Below, in pieces: positions 1 through 6,996 of a DNA stretch of 11,551 bases; positions within the stretch are counted from its first letter, which is position 1, and each line of letters opens with the position of its first letter. Source of the stretch: Desulfotignum sp. (lineage in GTDB: Bacteria; Desulfobacterota; Desulfobacteria; Desulfobacterales; Desulfobacteraceae); the NCBI GenBank assembly GCA_011390235.1, contig JAABSS010000336.1, positions 1-11,551 of the forward strand. The letters run 5' to 3'. The notes beneath the pieces are model-generated. The model saw nothing but the letters and a program-made list of their open reading frames with translations, had not been told where the DNA came from and ran no database searches. The position numbers and the translations under genes were made by a program.

Positions 1-366
1 CCCCGGCTGGGCACCAAAGCGGAAAGCCATTTTCTGCGCCTGGCCGGATGCGACCTGGTGGGCATGACCAATGTCCCGGAAGCCTTTCTGGCCAGGGAGG
101 CCCAGATGTGTTATGCAGCCATCTGCATCATCACCGACTATGACTGCTGGATGGATGATCCGTCTCACCATGCCAGTCTGGCATCGGTGCTGGAACGCTA
201 CAGCGAAAGCATCCAGAAAGTCCAGGATCTGCTGCGCACAGTTATGGGCTCCAGCCTGCCCCGGACAGATCCTGACTGCCGCACCTCATTGAAAGAAGCG
301 TTGATCACAACGGATGATGCAGTACCGGAAGGCAAAAAAGCCATTTTACAAATTCTGCAGGAATAA
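1..366 (+). CDS. mtnP: S-methyl-5'-thioadenosine phosphorylase, C-terminal part (5' end outside window)
   Basis: This cytosolic purine-nucleoside-phosphorylase-family enzyme splits methylthioadenosine with phosphate into adenine and methylthioribose-1-phosphate, the first step of methionine salvage. The open frame runs from base 1 without a start, so only about 121 C-terminal residues are present of a family usually near 260-290. The visible part has the stretch PRLGTKAES, then MTNVPEAFLAREAQMCYA and TDYDCW. The two Asp of TDYDCW match the adenine-contacting Asp residues that separate MTA phosphorylases from guanosine/inosine-type PNPs. The gene ends in TAA and faces the - strand membrane protein gene about 70 bases away. 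I see no clear intrinsic terminator between them. A related 6-oxopurine or methylthioinosine phosphorylase is possible, but the TDYDCW motif makes it less likely. Confidence 0.9.
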   Translation, partial: PRLGTKAESHFLRLAGCDLVGMTNVPEAFLAREAQMCYAAICIITDYDCWMDDPSHHASLASVLERYSESIQKVQDLLRTVMGSSLPRTDPDCRTSLKEALITTDDAVPEGKKAILQILQE

Positions 367-435
367 AAGCCGTAAACAAAGCGCTTCCAGGAACGGGGTT
401 CAAACCAAAAATTTTCATTCTGACCGGGACAAAAG

Positions 436-873
436 TTAGCTGCTTTTTTTGCCTTTTGCTTTTTGGTCGGGAAACACAAAAGGCGGTCTTCCTTTTTTTT
501 TGCGGATCCAGTTCAAGGATGCCTGGATATGTCTTATATGGATCAACCAGAGGATCAATTTTTTTTTACCGGGAAAATCCATGACCACAATCCCCAGAAA
601 CAAGGTCAACAGACCCTGTCCGGGCACGAACAGCATCACAAAACCCAGAAAAACCAGAACCAGGCCTGCCAGATTTTTTGCCAGACGGAACCGTCGGCGC
701 AGCAGTTTCGGGGCGGGACCCGGTGTACCATAAACCATAAAATAGGTGCTCGGCAGCCAGCAAATCACTCTGGAAACTGCCAGCAGGCCAAAAACAAACC
801 CGGCAGCCAAAACAAGTGTCACCAGAGCCAGAATTTCCTGGTATTGTCTGACCATATCTAAAACCATGTTCAT
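436..873 (-). CDS. Small PGPGW-like inner-membrane protein, function unknown
   Basis: This is a 145-residue predicted membrane protein. It has one hydrophobic segment at about residues 13-40. A second long hydrophobic stretch at about 67-98 contains VPGQGLLTLFLG followed by MDFPGKKKL. That pattern resembles the PGPGW putative transmembrane family, with Q in place of the second P and L in place of W. The tail after residue 115 is strongly basic (RKKKGRPP, then a Lys-rich end), which suggests a cytoplasmic C-terminus. The start is the first ATG of a cluster of three. An AGAGGA sequence about 12 bases upstream is a poorly spaced ribosome site, so the start is uncertain. The gene is convergent with the MTA phosphorylase gene and lies about 170 bases downstream of surE on the same strand. 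No biochemical role is established that I can name. Confidence 0.72.
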   Translation of the reverse strand: MNMVLDMVRQYQEILALVTLVLAAGFVFGLLAVSRVICWLPSTYFMVYGTPGPAPKLLRRRFRLAKNLAGLVLVFLGFVMLFVPGQGLLTLFLGIVVMDFPGKKKLILWLIHIRHIQASLNWIRKKKGRPPFVFPDQKAKGKKSS

Positions 874-1043
874 CCGCAGATATATTCCTCTGGCCCTTCA
901 TTCACCTGTTTTTGGTACACGGTTATCACAGATCTTCTGCCAGTGCTGAAATTTTTCCGGTCCCGGGCATTTGTGTGATAAAGATCCATCCGCACACTTG
1001 AGCAAATACACATACCGGTTTTTTAAGATTTTTGCCGGATAGA
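874..1043. other. Intergenic stretch between surE and the PGPGW-like gene
   Basis: About 170 bases lie downstream of surE and upstream of the membrane protein gene, both read on the - strand. I find no GC-rich hairpin followed by a T-run on the - strand. The only candidate promoter, TTGCTC-17-TTTATC, is too weak to call. Read-through from surE is therefore possible. Confidence 0.4.
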
Positions 1044-1796
1044 TCAGTCAATTGAAAAAACCGGCATTTCCGCCATGGCAGTGTAATCGGTAAGATCACA
1101 CCGGAGGGGCGTGATGGAAATATAATTTTGGGCAATGGCGTTGACATCGGTATCCGGGGCTCCGGATACCGGTTCCTGACTCCCGTACCAGTAATAACGC
1201 CGTTGTTTCGGATCTTTTCGTTTTTCAAAACAGCTGGACAGGTTGTCAAAGGCCTGGCAGGTGATTTTTACCCCTTTGATTTCAGAAAAAGCAATGCCCG
1301 GGGCATTGATATTCAAAAAAGTGCCGGAAGGAAGATTGTGCTGCCCAATGGTTTTGGCCACATCAGATACGAACCAGGCCAGTTTTTCATAATCCATGAC
1401 ACTTCCGATCTTCATGGAAACCGCCAGGCTCACGATGCCGTTCAACGCCCCTTCCCGGGCAGCGGCAACCGTGCCGGAATAATTGATGTCAATGCCGATG
1501 TTGGTGCCCGGGTTGATGCCTGAAATCACCATATCCGGCGGGGTATCAACACATTCTGACAACCCGAGCTTGACGCAGTCAGCCGGGGTACCGTCCATTG
1601 CATATATACTGCCTTTCCCTTCGCTCGGCATCTGCTGGAGCCGCATGGGGTGATGCAGGGTGATGCCATGGCTTACTGCGCTTTTTTCCCGGTCCGGCGC
1701 CACCATCACCACATTATGGTATTGGACCAGCACCTCATACAATACCCGGATCCCTGTGGCCTGATACCCGTCATCATTGGTGAGAAAAATATGCAT
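1044..1796 (-). CDS. surE: 5'/3'-nucleotidase SurE (survival protein)
   Basis: SurE is a cytosolic, divalent-metal-dependent phosphatase that removes phosphate from nucleoside 5'- and 3'-monophosphates. Some members also trim short polyphosphate. The 250-residue length is typical. The N-terminus MHIFLTNDDGY supplies the metal ligands Asp8 and Asp9. Ser39 lies in PDREKSAVSHGIT, and Asn95 lies in SGINPGTNIG. These positions coincide with the four-residue metal site known for the family, so the protein looks intact. The ATG lies 3 bases after the stop of the 59-residue gene upstream, and no strong ribosome site immediately precedes it, so translational coupling is likely. In many proteobacteria surE neighbours pcm or nlpD/rpoS. 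Here it instead follows a tRNA gene and an unknown small gene. Confidence 0.95.
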   Translation of the reverse strand: MHIFLTNDDGYQATGIRVLYEVLVQYHNVVMVAPDREKSAVSHGITLHHPMRLQQMPSEGKGSIYAMDGTPADCVKLGLSECVDTPPDMVISGINPGTNIGIDINYSGTVAAAREGALNGIVSLAVSMKIGSVMDYEKLAWFVSDVAKTIGQHNLPSGTFLNINAPGIAFSEIKGVKITCQAFDNLSSCFEKRKDPKQRRYYWYGSQEPVSGAPDTDVNAIAQNYISITPLRCDLTDYTAMAEMPVFSID

Positions 1797-1799
1797 ATC

Positions 1800-1979
1800 T
1801 TATGGATTGCGGATCTTCCGGTAATAGGCGCCTGCCTGGTACACGGCTGTCAGGGGATTGTGTCCGGCAACCCTGTTCTTTACCGCCAGCACTGTGATTG
1901 GAATCAGTATATATTTTTCCCCTACCAGGCTGTCACATGCAGCACAGGCAGGAGGTGTATTGTTTTTTTGATCCGCCAT
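1800..1979 (-). CDS. 59-residue unknown protein between tRNA-Arg and surE
   Basis: I do not recognise this protein. The frame is open further upstream (to 2021), but that extension would run into the tRNA 3' end. The ATG at 1979 has an excellent ribosome site, AGGAGA followed by ACAAT, which decides the start. The product begins MADQKNN, has a Cys pair in PACAACD (about residues 10-14), a hydrophobic stretch around KYILIPITVLAV, and ends basic. It has no signal peptide or obvious complete metal site, because two cysteines alone are too few for a zinc ribbon. The stop lies 3 bases before the surE ATG, so the two genes form an operon. A leader-like role promoting surE translation is one possibility; another is a genuine small protein working with SurE. 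Neither is shown by the sequence. Confidence 0.65.
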   Translation of the reverse strand: MADQKNNTPPACAACDSLVGEKYILIPITVLAVKNRVAGHNPLTAVYQAGAYYRKIRNP

Positions 1980-2015
1980 ATTGTTCTCCTGATTTTTATA
2001 TAACACCCATAAAAC

Positions 2016-2092
2016 TGGCACGCCCGGAGGGATTCGAACCCCCGACCTGTGGATTCGAAGTCCAATGCTCTATCCAGCTGAGCTACGGGCGC
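2016..2092 (-). tRNA. tRNA-Arg, anticodon UCG
   Basis: The - strand folds as a complete cloverleaf with the CCA end encoded (2016-2018). The acceptor stem is GCGCCCG/CGGGCGT, the D arm is GCTC-GAGC, the anticodon loop is CTTCGAA with anticodon TCG (2058-2056), and the T arm has loop TTCGAAT. The anticodon reads CGA and probably other CGN arginine codons. Two pairs are imperfect: G1-U72 is a wobble, and position 27-43 is a U-C mismatch at the top of the anticodon stem. Otherwise all stems pair. The 59-residue gene begins 37 bases downstream with no terminator between, so the tRNA is probably processed from a transcript that continues into surE. Confidence 0.95.
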
Positions 2093-2143
2093 ACAGGGTG
2101 ACAAATCTGTGAAAAAATAACACGATCAAGCATTTTTCGCAAT

Positions 2144-2179
2144 ATGTGGAATTATAATAGGGAAAAAAGCGCATTTACA
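2144..2179 (-). promoter_or_regulatory. Candidate promoter for tRNA-Arg and downstream genes
   Basis: A perfect -10 hexamer TATAAT lies on the - strand at 2156-2151, about 60 bases before the tRNA 5' end. The best-spaced -35 (TGTAAA, 17-base spacer) matches the consensus at only three of six positions. The same AT-rich patch reads TATAAT on the + strand too (2153-2158), so orientation is not settled by sequence alone. Confidence 0.4.
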
Positions 2180-2316
2180 CAGCTTTGCAGCGTAAAAAAT
2201 CCGGTGATTACGGCGCCTGTATTCACTGTGAGGAAGATATTGCCAAAAAGCGGCTGGAAGCGGATCCCAGTGCCCTGACCTGTATCACCTGCGCCAGGGC
2301 GGCTGAAAAAAAATAA
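2161..2316 (+). pseudogene. DksA/TraR-type zinc-finger C-terminal fragment, no normal start
   Basis: The frame open from 2161 to the TAA at 2316 reads TALQRKKSGDYGACIHCEED, then IAKKRLEADPSALTCITCAR and a Lys-rich end. This matches the DksA/TraR zinc finger: four Cys in the spacing C-x2-C-x17-C-x2-C, the same spacing as in DksA, preceded by the usual G-x-YG. The coiled-coil that reaches the RNA polymerase secondary channel is absent. Directly upstream the frame holds TAA and TAG stops (2155-2160), and no ATG or GTG occurs within the fragment before the finger. A TTG at 2185 would give a 43-residue protein but has no ribosome site. An ATT at 2173 sits 10 bases after AGGG. I read this as a decayed remnant of a regulator gene. 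A functional microprotein from a rare start codon is the alternative. The stop codon lies in the left arm of the pstS terminator. Confidence 0.6.
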
Positions 2317-2347
2317 GCCGGACAGGTCAGATGCCCTGTCCGGCTTA
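2306..2347 (-). terminator. Strong intrinsic terminator of pstS
   Basis: A perfect 13-base-pair stem (2314-2326 with 2335-2347, core AGCCGGACAGG) has an 8-base loop. On the - strand it is followed by eight T residues (2313-2306). It lies 23 bases past the pstS stop. On the + strand no T-run follows, so it should act mainly on pst transcripts. Confidence 0.93.
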
Positions 2348-2369
2348 CAATATGTCTTACAGCAAAAGA

Positions 2370-3422
2370 TTACAGGTCAGATGCGGAAAGCGGGGTCAGA
2401 TTTTCCACTGCCTGTCTGAATTTTTCTCTTTCCGCTTCAGGCATGGGGATCAGGCCCTTGTCCGTCAGATAACCGTCATCACCCCAGGCTTTTTCACTGG
2501 TGAACTCAGCCAGAAACTCCTTGATTCCGGGAATGCTGCCCACATGGGCTTTTTTGACGTAGAAATACAGGGAACGCGATACCGGGTAGCTGCCGTCTGC
2601 AATGGCATCAAATTCCGGGGCAACACCGTCAATGATCGCACCCTGGAGTTTGTCCGCATTCTGGTCCAGAAAAGAGAACCCGAAAATCCCCAGCACATCC
2701 TTGTTGGCATCCAGTTTCTGGACAATCAGGTTGTCGTTTTCACCGGCTTCAATATAGGCACCGTCTTCCCGGATGGTATGGCAAAGGGCTTTGTAGGCGT
2801 TTTTGTCTTTTTTCTTCAGATCTGCGATCCATGAAAATTTTTTGGCACCGCCTTCCATGGCCAGTTCCACAAATGCATCCCTGGTACCGGAGGTGGGGGG
2901 CGGCCCCAGAACCTCAATTTTAACATCCGGCAGTGCGGGGTTTACATCTTTCCAGGTTTTGTTGGGATTGGGGACAGTTTGGCCGGCCACATTTCCTGAA
3001 GGCACATCCTTGGCCAGGGCAAGAAAAATATCCTTGCGGCTCAGCTTGAACAGCGGGGCTTTTTTGGAGTTGGCAATAACAATGCCGTCATATCCGATTT
3101 TTACTTCAACGATTTCTTTGACACCGTTGGCTGCGGCTTTTTCAAACTCCGATTTTTTAATCCGCCGGGAAGAATTGGTGATATCCGGATATTCCACACC
3201 AACACCGGCACCAAATAGTTTGTGTCCCCCGCCGGACCCGGTGGATTCGATGGTGGGGGTTTTAAACTTGGTGGTTTTACCAAAATTTTCCGCAACAGTC
3301 GTTGCAAACGGATACACGGTGGAGGACCCGACAATGGAAATATAATCCCTGGACGCTGCCCATCCACTGCCAAGACCCATTGTAAAAACCAGGGCCAGAC
3401 TTGCAATCAACACTTTTTTCAT
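2370..3422 (-). CDS. pstS: Phosphate ABC transporter, periplasmic phosphate-binding protein PstS
   Basis: PstS captures phosphate in the periplasm and hands it to the PstC-PstA channel. The 350-residue product starts with a clear Sec signal peptide (MKKVLIASLA then a hydrophobic core, likely cut after about residue 23 in GWAA). The family motifs follow: VGSSTVYPF at about 31-39, ESTGSGGGHKLF at about 59-70, and SGTRDAF at about 178-184. These loops are the ones that bind the phosphate oxygens in known PstS proteins. The start is the ATG at 3422, because AAGGAG sits 6 bases before it. An upstream in-frame ATG at 3440 would overlap that ribosome site. The gene follows pstA after a 48-base, very AT-rich spacer and is the last of its cluster, ending at a strong terminator. 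In most bacteria pstS comes first. Confidence 0.93.
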   Translation of the reverse strand: MKKVLIASLALVFTMGLGSGWAASRDYISIVGSSTVYPFATTVAENFGKTTKFKTPTIESTGSGGGHKLFGAGVGVEYPDITNSSRRIKKSEFEKAAANGVKEIVEVKIGYDGIVIANSKKAPLFKLSRKDIFLALAKDVPSGNVAGQTVPNPNKTWKDVNPALPDVKIEVLGPPPTSGTRDAFVELAMEGGAKKFSWIADLKKKDKNAYKALCHTIREDGAYIEAGENDNLIVQKLDANKDVLGIFGFSFLDQNADKLQGAIIDGVAPEFDAIADGSYPVSRSLYFYVKKAHVGSIPGIKEFLAEFTSEKAWGDDGYLTDKGLIPMPEAEREKFRQAVENLTPLSASDL

Positions 3423-3470
3423 TTCTTTCTCCTTACACATTTTTGTTAAAAAAACATTTAAAAAAAATAC

Positions 3471-4796
3471 CTACCATCTTCGTTCAAATTTTTTCCGCAG
3501 AAAAACCGCCACCGCATTCATGGTCACCAAAAAGGCCAGAAGCACCATGATGGCGGCAGAAGTCCGCTCCAGAAAAGCACGTTCCGGACTGTCTGCCCAC
3601 AGAAAAATCTGTACCGGCAGCACAGTCGAGGGATCGGTAAATCCGCCCGGTATGTCCACGATAAATGCCACCATGCCGATCATCAGCAGCGGGGCTGTCT
3701 CACCAAGGGCCTGGGCCATGCCGATGATGGTGCCGGTGAGCATGCCGGGCAATGCCAGGGGCAGCACATGGTGGACCACCATCTGGGTTTTTGAGGCACC
3801 CACACCTAAGGCCGCCTCCCGAATGGAAGGGGGAACCGATTTCAAGGCGGCCCGGCTGGCAATAATGATGGTGGGCAAAGTCATCAGGGTCAGCACAAAC
3901 CCGCCCACCAGGGGAACCGATCTTGGCAGTCCGAAAAAATTTAGAAAAACCGCAAGACCCAGCAGGCCGTAAACAATGGAAGGAACCGCTGCCAGGTTAT
4001 TGATATTCACTTCAATGATGTCGGTCCACCGGTTTTTGGGGGCAAACTCCTCTAAGTAAACCGCTGTGGCCACACCAACGGGAAAAGACAACAGCAGGGT
4101 GACGATCAGGGTGTAAAAAGATCCGGTAACAGCACCCCGAATGCCTGCCAGTTCAGGTTCCCGGGAATCTCCGGCTGTAAAAAACGTGGTATTGAACCGT
4201 TTTTCGATCCGCCCCTGCTCCAGGAGCCTATCAATCCAGGAGAGCTGTGTATCTTTAATTCTGCGCTCAGTCTCGGGCACATCTCTGGGGATATGGCCTT
4301 TTATCAGCATATCCACATCATCATCCGCCGGTACCCAGAGCTGGACAACAGAGCCGATCCTCTGCTGGTTTTTCCTGACAAAATCCTGCAATTGGTACGC
4401 TGCCCCAGTACTGACCATATCATATAACTGACGCTTCTGTGCCCTGGATTTCACTTCAGGAAACATATCCCTGAGCGCATTTTTCACCATTGCCTGGTAG
4501 TTGGCATTCTGCAGGACCTGGGTATCAATGTCATCAGGATCCAGGAAAATATCCAGCTGGACAAAGGTCTGTTGGAAAGCGGTATATCCATTGGCAGTGA
4601 TGCTGATGAAAAGCATGGACAAAAAAACCATGGAAAGGAGTATGGCTGTTATGCCATACAGCCGGAACCGCTTCTCAGCTCTATAGCGCCTGGAAAGCCC
4701 TTTGCTGACAATATCCATTGTCCGCAAGGATGCGGATTGTTTCTGCGTGTTGCCAGGGGTGACTCCGGCTTGGCCGGTATTGGAATGATTATTCAT
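3471..4796 (-). CDS. pstA: Phosphate ABC transporter permease PstA, long form
   Basis: PstA is one of the two inner-membrane subunits of the high-affinity phosphate channel. The 441-residue product is longer than the roughly 280-300 of the short E. coli type. After a first membrane segment at about 45-68 there is a roughly 150-residue hydrophilic region, like the N-terminal DUF3333-type extension of many proteobacterial PstA proteins. A normal permease domain with five or six membrane spans follows. It contains EAALGVGASKTQMVVHHVLP, the EAA-type loop that docks the ATPase, and QALGETAPLLMIG. The ATG at 4796 overlaps the end of pstC by 8 bases and has AGGGAG 5 bases upstream, so it is preferred over the longer frame from 4838. 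The overlap implies coupled translation with pstC. Confidence 0.93.
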   Translation of the reverse strand: MNNHSNTGQAGVTPGNTQKQSASLRTMDIVSKGLSRRYRAEKRFRLYGITAILLSMVFLSMLFISITANGYTAFQQTFVQLDIFLDPDDIDTQVLQNANYQAMVKNALRDMFPEVKSRAQKRQLYDMVSTGAAYQLQDFVRKNQQRIGSVVQLWVPADDDVDMLIKGHIPRDVPETERRIKDTQLSWIDRLLEQGRIEKRFNTTFFTAGDSREPELAGIRGAVTGSFYTLIVTLLLSFPVGVATAVYLEEFAPKNRWTDIIEVNINNLAAVPSIVYGLLGLAVFLNFFGLPRSVPLVGGFVLTLMTLPTIIIASRAALKSVPPSIREAALGVGASKTQMVVHHVLPLALPGMLTGTIIGMAQALGETAPLLMIGMVAFIVDIPGGFTDPSTVLPVQIFLWADSPERAFLERTSAAIMVLLAFLVTMNAVAVFLRKKFERRW

Positions 4797-6180
4797 ACTG
4801 CTCCCTGTACTTGCGCACCACCACCAGGGCGATGACATTCAGGATCAAAGTGATGACAAACAGCAAAAGGCCCAGAGCAAATGCTGCCAGGGTCTTGGGG
4901 CTGTCAAACTCCTGGTCCCCCACCAGAAGGGTTACAATCTGGACAGTCACCGTGGTAACGGTTTCCAAAGGATTTGCCGTCAAATTGGCAGCCAGGCCGG
5001 CTGCCATGACCACGATCATGGTCTCGCCAATGGCCCGGGACACCGCCAGCAGCACACCACCGACTATGCCGGGCAGTGCAGCGGGCAGCACAACCAGGCG
5101 AACCGTTTCACTGTGGGTGGAACCAAGGCCCAGTGCACCATCCCGCAGGGACTGGGGAACAGCATTGATCACATCATCTGAAAGGGATGACACAAAGGGA
5201 ATGATCATGATCCCCATGACCAGACCGGCGGCCAGGGCACTTTCCGAGGACACATCCAGGCCCACGGAGACCCCGGCGTTGCGGATCAGGGGGGCCACCA
5301 CCAGGGCGGCAAAAAATCCGTATACCACCGTGGGGATACCGGCCAGAATCTCCAGCAGCGGCTTGGCAACCGCCCTGAATCTTTTGTTTGCATACTCAGA
5401 CAGGTAAATGGCGGACATCAGGCCGATGGGAACCGCCACACACATGGCAATGGCTGATATGAGCAGGGTACCCATGAATACCGGAATAGCGCCGAAAGCC
5501 CCGGAAGAGCCCACCTGGTCAGCGCGGATAGCCATCTGGGGGCTCCAGTCCAGACCAAAAACAAATTCATGTATGGGAACAACCTTGAAAAACCGGATGG
5601 CTTCATACAAAACAGACAATACAATGCCGATTGTGGTGAATATGGCGATGGTGGAGCAGGCGATAAGCAGGTATTTGACCATGGTTTCCACATGGTTACG
5701 TGCCCGCAGTCCCGGAGAAATTATTTTGTGCACCCACACGATCCCTGCAATGGCAATGGTGGTGACCATCACTGCCAGGGTGGCGTGGCTGATGGCCTGA
5801 AGCCGTGTGTAATGGTCGGCTGCCGCCTGGATGGCCGGGCTGATCTCTTCCGGGACAATGTTTGCATTAACGATGTTCCGGATATCATTTATTATGAGAC
5901 CGAGCCGGTCTGCCGGCAGATTCTGCAGGTCAGGAGGCAGACCGGCAATCACCATCTGGGTGACCACATTGGACTCAAAGAACCGCCAGAAAGAAAAAAC
6001 GATCAGGGCCGGTAGGGCACACCAGAGCGCAGCAAGGGCACCATAATAGGTGGGTCTGGAATGCAGTATCTGCTGGCCTCTGCCGCTGGCACCGGCAAGA
6101 ACAAAGGCACGCCTGCGGCCCAGAAAATATCCGCTGGCAGTGAGCATGAGCAATACCAGAAGCAGGTTGGAAGAAGACAT
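4789..6180 (-). CDS. pstC: Phosphate ABC transporter permease PstC, long form
   Basis: PstC pairs with PstA in the inner membrane. The product is 463 residues from the ATG at 6180, longer than the roughly 320 of E. coli PstC. An N-terminal membrane segment beginning SSNLLLVLLMLTASGYFLGR is followed by a second span and a hydrophilic stretch (about 85-130), probably periplasmic, before the transport domain. The docking loop reads RDGALGLGSTHSETVRLVVL and is followed by SRAIGETMIVVMAAG. The ATG at 6180 has AAGG at good spacing. A GTG 30 bases upstream lies in frame but has no ribosome site. pstC is the first gene of a pstC-pstA-pstS unit. No pstB follows, so the ATPase must come from elsewhere in the genome. 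Confidence 0.92.
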   Translation of the reverse strand: MSSSNLLLVLLMLTASGYFLGRRRAFVLAGASGRGQQILHSRPTYYGALAALWCALPALIVFSFWRFFESNVVTQMVIAGLPPDLQNLPADRLGLIINDIRNIVNANIVPEEISPAIQAAADHYTRLQAISHATLAVMVTTIAIAGIVWVHKIISPGLRARNHVETMVKYLLIACSTIAIFTTIGIVLSVLYEAIRFFKVVPIHEFVFGLDWSPQMAIRADQVGSSGAFGAIPVFMGTLLISAIAMCVAVPIGLMSAIYLSEYANKRFRAVAKPLLEILAGIPTVVYGFFAALVVAPLIRNAGVSVGLDVSSESALAAGLVMGIMIIPFVSSLSDDVINAVPQSLRDGALGLGSTHSETVRLVVLPAALPGIVGGVLLAVSRAIGETMIVVMAAGLAANLTANPLETVTTVTVQIVTLLVGDQEFDSPKTLAAFALGLLLFVITLILNVIALVVVRKYREQYE

Positions 6181-6389
6181 GGTTAACCTTGTAATTAAAA
6201 GATTGTTCACTAAACTGGCTGTGAAAATACAGATCTTTTATAAGGTTTTGTTTAACAAATGATGAGCAAACCATTAGAAAATGGTTAGAACCCCGTTATT
6301 GGAAGGATAACTGCCTTGAATAACTATAAAGAGTTGGCATGAAAACAGGTTTTTATCGGTAAAAAAAAAGTGGTACTGAACACAGACGA
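6181..6389. promoter_or_regulatory. AT-rich leader and probable promoter region of pst, with inverted repeat
   Basis: About 210 gene-free bases separate mlaC from pstC. They must carry the pst promoter unless pst is read from the mla operon. On the - strand there are -10-like TATAAA and TATAGT sequences but no well-spaced -35, as is common for activator-dependent promoters. I looked for repeated CTGTCA-type Pho-box half-sites spaced 11 bases apart and found none that are convincing. The only strong structure is the inverted repeat listed separately. Confidence 0.45.
6269..6286. repeat. Inverted repeat upstream of pstC (7-bp arms, 4-base loop)
   Basis: AACCATT-AGAA-AATGGTT is a perfect 7-base-pair hairpin about 90 bases upstream of the pstC ATG. 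No T-run follows on either strand, so it is not a terminator. It could be an operator or an RNA hairpin in the pst leader. Confidence 0.45.
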
Positions 6390-6995
6390 TCAGGAGCTTG
6401 CGGAAATCTTTTCTTCCAGTTGTTTGATCAGGACATCAAAGGAATCAGAATCCAGTATCCGGGCAAACTGGGACCGGTAATTTGCCACCAGGCTTACGCC
6501 TTCCACTACCATATCATACACCCGCCATTGGCCGTCGGCTGCTGCATACATTCTGTAATCAATGGGGATTTCAATGGCATCGCTCACGACAATAGTGTTG
6601 ATCTGCGCTTTTTTATTTCTGACCTGTTCTTTGACATAGCGCACCTTTTCATCATTATATGTTTCAATTTTTGCCACATAGGTATCTTCCAGCAGCCGGG
6701 AAAACAACTGAACAAAGGTCTGCCGTTCTGTGGAAGTTCTGTCCCGCCAGTGACGGGCCAGACTGAGCTGAGACATTTTTTCAAAATCAAACCGCTCATA
6801 GATCACTTCCCTTAATGCGGCTCTTCGATGGGCCGCATTGGCCTCTCCTTTAAGGGTGTCATCTTTCAAAATCTTTATAATGCTGTCAATGGTGGCTTTG
6901 AGCTGGTCCCGGGCCGGAGACGCTTGCACATTTCCGACAATAAAAAACAATACAAAAATTGTCACTAAAAAGGGTCTAACAATCAAGTGGTGCAT
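6390..6995 (-). CDS. mlaC: Periplasmic phospholipid shuttle protein MlaC (Ttg2D family)
   Basis: MlaC carries phospholipids through the periplasm between the outer-membrane complex and the MlaFEDB transporter in the inner membrane. The 201-residue product has a hydrophobic signal peptide likely cut after NVQA at about residue 25. The MlaC/Ttg2 fold follows, with the typical RAALREVIYERFDFEKMSQL segment (about 59-78), LARHWRDRT at about 79-87, and the late GQWRVYDMVVEGVSLVANYR block (about 156-175), the most conserved part of the family. Its ATG follows the STAS gene stop after a single base (TGATATG), so translation is coupled. It is the last gene of the mla operon. No convincing terminator hairpin precedes the nine-T run just downstream. 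Confidence 0.92.
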   Translation of the reverse strand: MHHLIVRPFLVTIFVLFFIVGNVQASPARDQLKATIDSIIKILKDDTLKGEANAAHRRAALREVIYERFDFEKMSQLSLARHWRDRTSTERQTFVQLFSRLLEDTYVAKIETYNDEKVRYVKEQVRNKKAQINTIVVSDAIEIPIDYRMYAAADGQWRVYDMVVEGVSLVANYRSQFARILDSDSFDVLIKQLEEKISASS

Positions 6996-6996
6996 A

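Noticed and set aside
390..410. T-arm-like string GGGGTTCAAACC suggesting a tRNA remnant or attachment site
   Set aside because: No pairing T stem, acceptor stem or CCA accompanies it, and no integrase or second copy is present.
4811..5407. 198-codon open frame on the + strand opposite pstC, and similar long antisense frames opposite pstS, pstA and mlaF
   Set aside because: They lie wholly opposite well-identified genes, show no family motifs and have skewed low-complexity composition. They are shadows of the real genes.
6181..6389. Pho box upstream of pstC
   Set aside because: CTGT-containing strings occur but not as 11-base-spaced direct repeats of the expected half-site.
6361..6392. Terminator after mlaC at the run of nine T on the - strand
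   Set aside because: Only a 3-4 base-pair imperfect stem precedes the T-run, so I cannot support an intrinsic terminator.
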